A DNA stretch of 18,301 bases, taken from contig JAODNG010000035.1 of assembly GCA_025465385.1 (NCBI GenBank), positions 1 to 18,301 of the forward strand, given 5' to 3'. This document shows, one piece after another, positions 1 through 7,354 of the stretch. Each line of letters starts with the position of its first letter. The stretch's first letter is position 1. Under the pieces are notes generated by a model. It did no database searches and was not told the DNA's origin. It worked only from the letters and a program-made list of their open reading frames with translations. The translations under genes were made by a program, and so were the position numbers. This stretch comes from Pseudonocardiales bacterium (GTDB lineage Bacteria > Actinomycetota > Actinomycetes > Mycobacteriales > Pseudonocardiaceae).

Positions 1-1938
1 GTTGTTGCGGGTCACGGTCTCCTCTCGGTTGCCACCCGACCCGGTGAACTTGCCGGTGTTGACGTCGACCACGGTCATCGCCTCGGTGCGATCGATGACC
101 AGGTATCCGCCGGACGGCAGCCACACCTTACGGTCCAGCGCCTTGGTGATCTGTTCGTCGATCCGGAACTCGGCGAACACGTCGGCCACACCCGCGTACC
201 TGCGCACCCGAGGCATCAGCTCCGGGGCCACATGCTTGACGTAACCCTCGACGGTGTCCCATGCCCCGTCGCCCTGAACAACCAGCTCGCGGAAGTCCTC
301 GGTGAACAGATCCCGGACCACCTTCACCAGCAGATCCGGCTCCTCGTAAAGCAGCTCGGGCCCGGTGAGCTTGCCGCGGGCATTGCCCGCGGAAGCATCC
401 GACTTGTTCCGGATAACCTCCCACTGAGCCTGCAACCGGCGGACGTCGCGGGCTAGCTCCTCCTCGCTGACTCCTTCGGAGGCAGTGCGGATGATCACGC
501 CGGCATCCTCGGGGACGATCCGCTTGAGCACTTCCTTGAGACGCTTGCGCTCCGTGTCCGGCAGCTTGCGGCTGATCCCGGTGGCCCGACCATCCGGCAC
601 GTACACCAAAAACCGGCCAGGCAGGCTGATCTGAGTGGTCAGCCGGGCGCCCTTGTGGCCCACTGGGTCCTTCGTGACCTGCACGAGAACGCTGTCGCCG
701 CTCGACAGCGCCTGCTCGATGCGGCGCGCTTTACCCTCGAGCCCGGCGGCGTCCCAGTCCACCTCGCCGGCGTAGAGCACCGCATTGCGGCCCCGGCCGA
801 TGTCTACGAAAGCCGCCTCCATCGAGGGCAACACGTTTTGGACCCTGCCGAGATAGACGTTGCCGACCAGCGACCCCGAGCCCGACGTGGTGACGAAGTG
901 CTCCACCAGAACGTCGTCCTCAAGCACCGCGATCTGAATGCGCTCGGGGCGCTCCCGCACCACCATGGTGCGCTCGACGGCCTCGCGCCGGGCGAGGAAT
1001 TCCGACTCGGACAGGATCGCCACCCGCCGCCTGCCAGCCTCACGACCGTCGCGTCGACGCTGCCGCTTGGCCTCCAGACGGGTCGAGCCCCGGATGGACT
1101 GGACCTCGTCTTCAACCGGCTGGCTGCTCTTGCTGTCCCGGACATGCACGACGGTGTCCGGTGGATCATCTTCGCCAAGGACGACGTCCTCGTCACCGCC
1201 GTCTCGACGGCGTCTGCGCCGACGGCGACGGCGAGCCACGCTCTCGCCGGGCTCTTCGGCGGTTACATCTTCGGTCAAGCCGTCCGAGGAGTCTTGCTCA
1301 TCCGGTTCGTCTGAGACGTTGTCACCCTGCTCGGCTGCGCCGTCGTCGCCGTCACCGTCACCGCCGGCTCTGCCGCGACCTCGGCCACGGCGACCCCGCC
1401 GGCGACGGCGACGGCTGGCGCTGTCGTTCTCCACCTCGTCAGCACCAGATTCGTCCTCGCTATCGTCCTTCTCCTCGTTCTCGTCGTCGAGGTCAGGCTC
1501 GTCAGCTGCGGCGGGCTGCGGGGTGGGCGAGAGGAACACCGGCACAGCCGCGTTGAACACCGCGGGCGGTACCGCCGAATTGAATACCACCGGCGGCGCG
1601 GGCGATGTCAACACCGGTAACAACGGTGTCTCCGGCGCACTCTGTTGCGCCACCTCGTCGATCTCCGTTAGCTCCGGCTCGGGATCCGGCAGCAGTACCG
1701 CAAGTGCCCGCATCGCCGTCTCGCGGTCGATGCTGGCCTGCGCGCTGCCTACCACGATGCCTAGCTCAGCCAGCGCGCCTATGACCTCCTTGCTGCTGAC
1801 CGCAAGGAGCTTGGCCAAGGCATGCACCCGTAACTTGCTCGGCAGCGAGACTGCTAGATCAGCCCCGCCATTTGGGGTGATCGCGGATGCGTCTGTCCGC
1901 CCGCCGATGCCTCCGGCGGGCTTTGTCGTGTTCGCCAT
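1..1938 (-). CDS. rne: Ribonuclease E/G, N-terminal 646 residues (partial, C-terminus beyond window)
   Basis: Endoribonuclease of mRNA decay and rRNA/tRNA processing. The frame is open from ATG at 1938 to the window edge. Residues about 35-57 (RVHALAKLLA, then KEVIGALAELGI) resemble the IF2 N-terminal fold common at the start of actinobacterial RNase E. Residues about 90-320 are a low-complexity arm with a VFN-x-AVP repeat, acidic stretches and two arginine blocks, typical of RNA- and protein-binding arms. An S1 RNA-binding domain follows at about 335-440, then the RNase E/G catalytic core. VVDVNTG carries Asp625, equivalent by family alignment to the first metal-binding Asp of E. coli RNase E. 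The second Asp and the Zn-link lie outside the window. A strong GGAGGAG ribosome site fixes the start. It lies 131 bp downstream of the DUF2344 gene and could be co-transcribed or have its own promoter. Confidence 0.95.
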   Translation of the reverse strand, partial: MANTTKPAGGIGGRTDASAITPNGGADLAVSLPSKLRVHALAKLLAVSSKEVIGALAELGIVVGSAQASIDRETAMRALAVLLPDPEPELTEIDEVAQQSAPETPLLPVLTSPAPPVVFNSAVPPAVFNAAVPVFLSPTPQPAAADEPDLDDENEEKDDSEDESGADEVENDSASRRRRRRGRRGRGRGRAGGDGDGDDGAAEQGDNVSDEPDEQDSSDGLTEDVTAEEPGESVARRRRRRRRRRDGGDEDVVLGEDDPPDTVVHVRDSKSSQPVEDEVQSIRGSTRLEAKRQRRRDGREAGRRRVAILSESEFLARREAVERTMVVRERPERIQIAVLEDDVLVEHFVTTSGSGSLVGNVYLGRVQNVLPSMEAAFVDIGRGRNAVLYAGEVDWDAAGLEGKARRIEQALSSGDSVLVQVTKDPVGHKGARLTTQISLPGRFLVYVPDGRATGISRKLPDTERKRLKEVLKRIVPEDAGVIIRTASEGVSEEELARDVRRLQAQWEVIRNKSDASAGNARGKLTGPELLYEEPDLLVKVVRDLFTEDFRELVVQGDGAWDTVEGYVKHVAPELMPRVRRYAGVADVFAEFRIDEQITKALDRKVWLPSGGYLVIDRTEAMTVVDVNTGKFTGSGGNREETVTRNN

Positions 1939-1960
1939 TCAACTCCTCCAGCCCCCGGGC

Positions 1961-1981
1961 GCGTCCCACAGGTGGGAACGC
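1961..1981. repeat. Small hairpin in the rne 5' leader
   Basis: GCGTCCCAC and GTGGGAACGC can pair with one bulged A, giving a hairpin 23 bp upstream of the rne start codon and outside its ribosome site. RNase E genes in other bacteria are often autoregulated through their 5' leader, so a structured leader would fit, but that role is inference. There is no U-tract, so it is unlikely to be an intrinsic terminator. Confidence 0.3.
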
Positions 1982-2069
1982 GACCGCGCAGGGGCTCTGC
2001 GCGTCGTCCGCCGCCGAGGTCGGCGACGGCAATCCTGTCAAGCACCGGCAGCTCCGCGGTCCGGAGCGG

Positions 2070-2897
2070 TCAACCAGTGTGTCCCGCGACGTCGAGCTGA
2101 TGCCACCCATCGTCGGACTGCGCCAAAGCTTTCCCAACCACAGCCGTCCGGGCAGATGCCCGGTCCGCAGCGAGCGGATCGACGAGACCCCCGTCGTCGT
2201 CAAGCCGGCCTTGCGCAGTCCGGATCGCTTTCACGAGCACCGACGACGGAAGTCCGGCGACGGCGCCGAGCGCGCTCAGCACATCGTCGGGCCGTACTGC
2301 AGGGCTGACCTGTCGCACGACCGCTATCAGTATCCCACACCGACCAAGCTGATCGGGTTCAGGCAGCACCGTCGGAGCATCCTGCACTGCCAATGAGGCG
2401 ATCGCCGCCCGCGCGTCGAGCGACCGCAGGCCGTCCTTGGTGACGCGTTCGACGAGCACCGTCTGGGCTGCGAGCAGTAGCTCGACCGCCTCGCGGAGTT
2501 GCGCCGCGTCCACTCCGCGGACCTCGATGCGCCAGGCGCTGGCATCGATCCGGTCGGCCAGTGCCCCAGGGCCCGCCAACACTCCCTCGAGTACGGCCAG
2601 CCCATCGGGCAGAGCCGCGTCGAGCTGCGCCCGAACCATCTCAGGATCGAGGTGCTCCACGAGCGCAATCTCGACGTACTCCGCCTCACTGGCCGCGCCG
2701 GTGGGCGCCGCGCCTAGCCAGGACACTTTCGGATGCGGGTGATACCCCTGCGAGTACGCCATCGGCAGACCGGCCCGCCGCAATGCCCGCTCGAAGGCCC
2801 TGGCGACATCACGATGTGAGGTGAACCGCAGCTTGCCACGTTTGGCGTAGCACAGCCGCACCTTGCAGACCGGTGCGGCGGACGGGTTAGGGCTCAT
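2070..2897 (-). CDS. DUF2344 / TIGR03936 radical SAM-linked protein
   Basis: 275-residue protein of the family almost always encoded next to, or fused to, a TIGR03960-type radical SAM protein. Its biochemical role is unknown. Family landmarks are KVRLCYAKRGKLRFTSHRDV near the N-terminus, a following AYSQGYHPHPK segment, and GAASEAEYVEI further on. The ATG at 2897 is chosen because GGAGAGG lies just upstream and the family motif starts about ten residues in. An in-frame ATG at 2945 would add 16 residues without family similarity and run into a dyad repeat. The partner radical SAM gene is upstream on the same strand, but a plus-strand protease gene lies between them. The two therefore need separate promoters or a transcript running antisense through the protease. 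Confidence 0.9.
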   Translation of the reverse strand: MSPNPSAAPVCKVRLCYAKRGKLRFTSHRDVARAFERALRRAGLPMAYSQGYHPHPKVSWLGAAPTGAASEAEYVEIALVEHLDPEMVRAQLDAALPDGLAVLEGVLAGPGALADRIDASAWRIEVRGVDAAQLREAVELLLAAQTVLVERVTKDGLRSLDARAAIASLAVQDAPTVLPEPDQLGRCGILIAVVRQVSPAVRPDDVLSALGAVAGLPSSVLVKAIRTAQGRLDDDGGLVDPLAADRASARTAVVGKALAQSDDGWHQLDVAGHTG

Positions 2898-2910
2898 CGA
2901 AACCTCTCCG

Positions 2911-2948
2911 TGAGTGCGTAAGAGTGTTCTAGCACTCAACGCCACTCA
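2911..2948. promoter_or_regulatory. Nested GAGTG/CACTC dyad in the divergent DUF2344/protease promoter region
   Basis: TGAGTG (2911-2916) is matched by CACTCA (2943-2948), and inside this GAGTG (2922-2926) is matched by CACTC (2933-2937) around TTCTAG. Four copies of the GAGTG word in mirrored order, in a 143-bp divergent intergenic region and just outside the DUF2344 ribosome site, look like a repressor operator with two stacked half-site pairs. The half-sites are everted relative to CIRCE, so HrcA is not indicated. The regulator is unknown. Confidence 0.4.
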
Positions 2949-2983
2949 CGACCCCGGTGTGGGACGCGCTGCGGGCCCCTTAC

Positions 2984-2989
2984 TAGGGT
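2984..2989 (+). promoter_or_regulatory. Possible -10 element of the protease gene
   Basis: TAGGGT fits the actinobacterial TAnnnT -10 pattern and lies 51 bp upstream of the GTG start at 3041. No convincing -35 hexamer is visible at 16-18 bp, so this is only a candidate. Confidence 0.22.
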
Positions 2990-3040
2990 CACGGCGACCT
3001 TTCCACGGGCGCATGCCCTGTCCCACCCGGAGGTTTGCGG

Positions 3041-4567
3041 GTGTTGCTCCGGCTCCTCCGAGTCGTCGCGGTGCTGGCAGCCGTGGTCGCCTTGGCTGGT
3101 CCGGCATTCTCGGTCGTCACCGGCATGGCATCCGCAGTGCCGGGCTGTGCCCCAACCGGCCACCTGCTTCGCTACGTCGTGCTGTTCGACGCCGAGGAAT
3201 CCGCACCGCAGGCGGCACGATCGGTCCGGGCCGCCTGCGGCACGACCACGGCCTACTACCCGCAGATCGGGGTGGGAGTCGCCACCTCCGCCGAGCCCAC
3301 ATTCAGGGCTCGATTCGGCGTCGATCGCGCCTACAGCGCGCAGGCCGAGGCGCTGGCGTCGCCACAGCGGGCAGAGCTGGCCAGTCCGATAGTTCCGCGC
3401 ACCGCGGCCCGAGTTCCCGACGCCGCGCCAGCGCTGGGTGCCGACCGGTCGGCGGAGCAGTGGGATATGGCGCTCATCCACGCTCCGCAGGCCCGGACGA
3501 TCAACCGGGGCAGCCCCGACGTGCTGGTCGGAGTGTTGGACTCGGGCATAGACGCGACCCACCCCGACCTTGCCGCCGCAGTCGACCCCACCCGATCAGC
3601 GGGTTGCCTGTCGGGCAAGCCGGACCAGTCGCGCAGCGCGTGGAGTCCGAGCACGTCTGCGCACGGCACGCACGTGGCCGGCACGATCGCCGCGGCCGAC
3701 GACGGGCGCGGCATCACCGGGGTGGCGCCCGGGGTCCGCTTGGCTTCGGTGAAGGCGGTCGACGAAGACGGGTTCATCTACCCGGAGTACGCCGTGTGCG
3801 GCTTCATGTGGGCCGCCCGGCAGCAAATGCGGATCGCCAACAGCAGCTACTCGCTGGATCCATGGCTGTTGACCTGCTCCGACGTATCGGGTCAGGCGGT
3901 GGCATACGAAGCCGTCCGGCGCGCGGTCCAGTACGCCACCGCCCATGGTGTCCTGAGCATCGCCGCCGCCGGTAACGAACGGATGGATCTGGCCAACCCC
4001 CGCCAGGACCTGCGCAGCCCGGACAATGTGCCCGATCCCCGGCCGCGGCCGGTGAATCAACACTGCAACGTGTTGCCCGCTGAGTTGCCCGGCGTGGTTG
4101 CGGTATCAGCCATCGGCGCCCAGCGGGTCAAGGCGGGGTACAGCTCCTACGGGTCGGGAGTGGTCGCAGTGACGGCCCCTGGAGGAGACTGGGCGCAACC
4201 GTCGGGCGTGAGTTCCAGCGGATGTGTGCTGTCCACCGTCCCTGGCGGGTACGGCTACCTGTGCGGCACATCCATGGCGGCGCCGCATGTCTCCGGGGTG
4301 GCGGCGCTGCTCGCCTCAGTCCGGCCCGAGGCTGGCCCGCAGCAGCTGGCCACCCTGCTACGCGACCAGGCTGAGCCGCTGCCGTGCCCAGCGCGCAGCG
4401 CGCAGCGCGATGCCTTATCCGCCGAGTTCGCCGGTGAGGCGTTCTACGGCCATGGCGTCGTCGACGCGCTGACGGCGGTGACCGCGCAACCCGCCGCTAC
4501 CCGACCCGACGCCGCTGTCCGACCCGACTCAGTGGCCGTTGTCCGCAGCGACCGGACGCAGCGGTAG
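3041..4567 (+). CDS. Secreted subtilisin-like serine protease (peptidase family S8)
   Basis: 508-residue preproprotein. Residues 1 to about 33 form a signal peptide (basic start, long Ala/Val/Leu core). About 40-125 resemble a subtilase inhibitor propeptide, and the S8 catalytic domain follows. The triad is Asp167 (VLDSGIDATHPDL), His208 (HGTHVAGT) and Ser411 (GTSMAAPHVSG), with oxyanion Asn312 (AAAGNE). Nine cysteines after the signal peptide suggest disulfides in an exported enzyme. It lacks the hydrophobic C-terminal anchor of type VII secretion mycosins and ends in a Pro/Asp/Arg-rich tail, so it is probably released. GTG at 3041 is preferred because GGAGG (3029-3033) sits 7 nt away; an in-frame TTG at 3035 is too close to that site. 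It lies between a radical SAM gene and its DUF2344 partner on the opposite strand, and its last 39 bp overlap the radical SAM 3' end. The substrate is unknown. Confidence 0.93.
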   Translation: MLLRLLRVVAVLAAVVALAGPAFSVVTGMASAVPGCAPTGHLLRYVVLFDAEESAPQAARSVRAACGTTTAYYPQIGVGVATSAEPTFRARFGVDRAYSAQAEALASPQRAELASPIVPRTAARVPDAAPALGADRSAEQWDMALIHAPQARTINRGSPDVLVGVLDSGIDATHPDLAAAVDPTRSAGCLSGKPDQSRSAWSPSTSAHGTHVAGTIAAADDGRGITGVAPGVRLASVKAVDEDGFIYPEYAVCGFMWAARQQMRIANSSYSLDPWLLTCSDVSGQAVAYEAVRRAVQYATAHGVLSIAAAGNERMDLANPRQDLRSPDNVPDPRPRPVNQHCNVLPAELPGVVAVSAIGAQRVKAGYSSYGSGVVAVTAPGGDWAQPSGVSSSGCVLSTVPGGYGYLCGTSMAAPHVSGVAALLASVRPEAGPQQLATLLRDQAEPLPCPARSAQRDALSAEFAGEAFYGHGVVDALTAVTAQPAATRPDAAVRPDSVAVVRSDRTQR

Positions 4568-6469
4568 CAGCTGCCGGCCACTGGGCCCGACCTGGATATC
4601 GGTGCCCAGCGAGGGGCAGACCCCACAGTCGAAGCACGGAGTCCACCGGCAGTCGTCCTGCTCACGGCCGGACAGCGCATCCTGCCAGTCGTCCCATAGC
4701 CAGTCCCGGTCCAGGCCGGAATCCACATGGTCCCAGGGCAGAACTTCGTCGAAACCGCGTTCGCGGGTAGTGAACCACTCCAGTGACACTCCCAGCGGCG
4801 TTAACTCGGCTGCACACGCCGCGACCCACCGGTCGTAGCGGAAGTGTTCGCTCCAGCCGTCGAACCGGCCACCGTCGCGCCATACTCGCTCGATCACCCG
4901 GCCGACCCGCCGATCGCCGCGGGAGAGCAACCCCTCGATCAGCGACGGTTTGCCGTCGTGGTAACGCATGCCGACGTTGCGGCCGATCTTGCGGTCCGAG
5001 TTGATCTCAGTTCGCAGCTTTCGTAACCGCTGGTCAACGACATCGGGATGCTCCTGGGCCGCCCACTGAAACGGGGTGTGCGGCTTGGGCACGAAGGCGC
5101 CGATCGAGATCGTGCACCGGATGTCTTTGCTGCCACTGGCCTCCCGGCCGGCCCGGATCACCCGATGCGCCATATGGGCGATCTCCAGCACGTCATCGTC
5201 GGTCTCGGTAGGCAGCCCGCACATGAAGTACAGCTTCACCTGCCGCCAGCCCGCACCGAACGCGGTGGAAACAGTGCGGATGAGGTCCTCCTCGGACACC
5301 ATCTTGTTGATCACCCGGCGAATCCGCTCGGACCCGCCCTCGGGGGCGAACGTCAAGCCGGAACGGCGGCCGTTGCGAGAGATCTCGTTGGCGAGGTCGA
5401 TGTTGAAGGCGTCCACCCGGGTCGACGGCAAGCTCAGGCCGGTACCGGTGCCCTCGTACTGGTCGGCCAGCCCCTTGGTGATCTCCCGAATCTCGGAGTG
5501 GTCCGCACTGGACAGCGACAGCAGGCCGACCTCGTTGAACCCGCTGGCCGCCAGACCACGCTCGACCATCTCGCCGATACCTTGGATCGACCGTTCCCGT
5601 ACTGGACGGGTGATCATCCCGGCTTGGCAGAACCGGCACCCGCGGGTGCAGCCGCGGAAGATCTCCACGCTCATCCGCTCGTGCACGCTCTCCGCGATCG
5701 GCACCAGTGGCTGCTTCGGGTACGGCCATTCGTCGAGGTCCATGGTGGTGCGTTTGGCCACCCGCTGCGCAGCGCGTTGGCTGTTGCGGACCACCTCGGC
5801 GATCCGACCGTCGGGAAGGTAGCTGACGTCATAACAGCCCGGCAGGTAGACGCCCTCGATCGTGGACAGCCGCCCGAGCAGTTCCGGCCGGCCGCCGGGA
5901 CGTCCTTGCCGCTTCCAGCCCCGCACGACCGCGGTGATCTCCAGGACCGCTTCCTCGCCGTCTCCCACCACGGCGGCATCGATGAAGTCGGCGATCGGCT
6001 CTGGATTGAACGCGGCGTGGCCTCCAGCGATGACGACGGGATGATCATCGGTGCGCTGCGTCGCGTGCAGCGGAATGCCGGCGAGGTCCAGCGCGGTAAG
6101 CAGGTTGGTGTAGCCGAGCTCGGTGGCGAAGGAGACCCCGAGCAGGTCGAAGTCCCCCACGCGACGATGCGAGTCCACCGTGAACTGCGGGACGCCATGC
6201 TCGCGCATCAGCGCCTCGAGGTCTGGCCAGACCGCGTAGGTCCGCTCAGCGAGCACGTCGGGCTGCTCGTTGAGCACCTCGTAGAGGATCATGATTCCCT
6301 GGTTGGGCAGCCCGACCTCGTAGGCGTCGGGGTACATCAACGCCCAGTGCACCGTGGTGGTATCCCAGGCCTTCACGGTGGCGTTGAGCTCGCCTCCGAC
6401 GTACTGCACTGGCTTGGAGACCCGTAGCAACAGCGGCTCAAGCTGCTCGAATACCGACGTACCTGCCAT
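4529..6469 (-). CDS. B12-binding-type radical SAM protein (TIGR03960 family)
   Basis: 646-residue protein. The N-terminal third contains a cobalamin-binding-like segment (GDFDLLGVSFATELGYTNLL, then VVIAGGHAAFNPEP). The radical SAM core has a CxxxCxxC [4Fe-4S] motif at Cys274, Cys278 and Cys281 (GCTRGCRFCQAG), followed by GLLSLSSADHSEI and TFAPEGGSERIR. The C-terminus has a Cys-rich end (CFDCGVCPSLGTDIQVGP) typical of this family. The family is widespread in actinomycetes and Firmicutes beside a DUF2344 protein, and its reaction is not established. The start is ATG at 6469, with only a weak GAGAG upstream. It lies 54 bp downstream of ndk and probably shares its transcript. The 3' end overlaps the convergent protease gene by 39 bp, so transcripts from the two strands would be antisense at their ends. 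Confidence 0.95.
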   Translation of the reverse strand: MAGTSVFEQLEPLLLRVSKPVQYVGGELNATVKAWDTTTVHWALMYPDAYEVGLPNQGIMILYEVLNEQPDVLAERTYAVWPDLEALMREHGVPQFTVDSHRRVGDFDLLGVSFATELGYTNLLTALDLAGIPLHATQRTDDHPVVIAGGHAAFNPEPIADFIDAAVVGDGEEAVLEITAVVRGWKRQGRPGGRPELLGRLSTIEGVYLPGCYDVSYLPDGRIAEVVRNSQRAAQRVAKRTTMDLDEWPYPKQPLVPIAESVHERMSVEIFRGCTRGCRFCQAGMITRPVRERSIQGIGEMVERGLAASGFNEVGLLSLSSADHSEIREITKGLADQYEGTGTGLSLPSTRVDAFNIDLANEISRNGRRSGLTFAPEGGSERIRRVINKMVSEEDLIRTVSTAFGAGWRQVKLYFMCGLPTETDDDVLEIAHMAHRVIRAGREASGSKDIRCTISIGAFVPKPHTPFQWAAQEHPDVVDQRLRKLRTEINSDRKIGRNVGMRYHDGKPSLIEGLLSRGDRRVGRVIERVWRDGGRFDGWSEHFRYDRWVAACAAELTPLGVSLEWFTTRERGFDEVLPWDHVDSGLDRDWLWDDWQDALSGREQDDCRWTPCFDCGVCPSLGTDIQVGPSGRQLLPLRPVAADNGH

Positions 6470-6523
6470 GGCTCTCAGCGTAGTTGGGCGCGAACTCCCG
6501 ACCGACGCCGCAGCACCAGCGCG

Positions 6524-6934
6524 CTACAGCTCGGGGAACCACAGCGCGATCTCCCGCTTGGCGGAGTCAACTGAGTCCGAGCCGTGGACCAGATTTGACT
6601 GTGTCTCAAGCGCGAGATCACCGCGGATCGAGCCTGGGACGGCCTTGTCCACCGGATCGGTGCCGCCTGCCAGCTGCCGGAACGCCGCCACCGCCCGCTC
6701 CCCCTCCACTATGGCGGCCACCACCGGCGCGGAGGTGATGAACCCCAGCAACGAGCCGAAGAAGGGCCGGTCCACGTGTTCGGCGTAGTGCTGCTCGGCC
6801 AGATCCTGCGGGACCATGCGCATTTCCAAGGCGGCCAGCGTCAAACCCTTGCGTTCGATCCTGGCGATAATCTCGCCGACCAGGCCACGGCCGACGCCGT
6901 CGGGCTTGATTAGGACCAGGGTGCGCTCACTCAC
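6524..6934 (-). CDS. ndk: Nucleoside diphosphate kinase
   Basis: 136-residue enzyme that transfers the gamma-phosphate of ATP to nucleoside diphosphates through a phosphohistidine intermediate, balancing (d)NTP pools. Diagnostic segments are TLVLIKPDGV at the N-terminus, RPFFGSLLGFI, the GSIRGDLA loop and the active-site NLVHGSDS with His117. The length matches the short bacterial form. The start is GTG at 6934; GAGGAG lies about 11 nt upstream, a slightly long spacing. It sits 48 bp downstream of the DUF4233 gene in the usual actinobacterial order folC-DUF4233-ndk, so an operon is likely. Confidence 0.97.
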   Translation of the reverse strand: MSERTLVLIKPDGVGRGLVGEIIARIERKGLTLAALEMRMVPQDLAEQHYAEHVDRPFFGSLLGFITSAPVVAAIVEGERAVAAFRQLAGGTDPVDKAVPGSIRGDLALETQSNLVHGSDSVDSAKREIALWFPEL

Positions 6935-6982
6935 AGCAGCTCGTTCTCCTCAGGATGACAACGGTGATTCGACGCAAGGAGC

Positions 6983-7354
6983 CTAGCGTCCGCCGGTCGG
7001 AAGTCGCTGTGGCCGTACCACCGCCCACCGCACGTACAGCAGGAAGCCCCAGACCAGCAAGAACAGTAAGCCGAGAGCGCCCAAAGCTGGGCTGGCGAAC
7101 CAACCGACCACCATCGCGATCTGCAACGCCAGGGCCAATCCCAACCCCCACGAGCGGCGCTGCACGAAAGCTGCAACGACCATCGCGAGCGCTAGGGCAC
7201 CGGTATACCAGCCGGCCGGTGCACCCAAGCCGGCACCGATCCGGTTGACGACGAGCAGGGCGAGCCCGACGACGATCGCCTCCATCACCAGGGTCCCCGC
7301 GAAGATGCCGCGCAGTCCGCGAAGCGGATCTGGCTGGACCGGCTGGTCGCTCAC
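6983..7354 (-). CDS. DUF4233 small membrane protein
   Basis: 123-residue integral membrane protein with four predicted hydrophobic helices at about residues 12-36, 46-64, 68-88 and 90-112, and a short basic C-terminus (RWAVVRPQRLPTGGR). It matches the DUF4233 family by length, topology and position directly after folC, a conserved neighbourhood in actinomycetes. The function is unknown; linkage to folC and ndk hints at nucleotide or folate metabolism, but that is inference. Its GTG start at 7354 overlaps the folC TGA in a GTGA, so the two are probably translationally coupled. Confidence 0.88.
   Translation of the reverse strand: MSDQPVQPDPLRGLRGIFAGTLVMEAIVVGLALLVVNRIGAGLGAPAGWYTGALALAMVVAAFVQRRSWGLGLALALQIAMVVGWFASPALGALGLLFLLVWGFLLYVRWAVVRPQRLPTGGR

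Noticed and set aside
938..2308. 456-residue plus-strand open frame
   Set aside because: It lies antisense to rne and its Ser/Arg-rich translation is the shadow of the Arg/Asp-rich RNase E arm; it has no family motif.
2922..2937. CIRCE (HrcA) element
   Set aside because: TAGCACTC resembles half of CIRCE, but the halves are in the everted order (GAGTG then CACTC) and the spacing is 6, not 9.
5048..6427. 459-residue plus-strand open frame
   Set aside because: Antisense to the well-supported radical SAM gene; long frames opposite GC-rich genes are expected.
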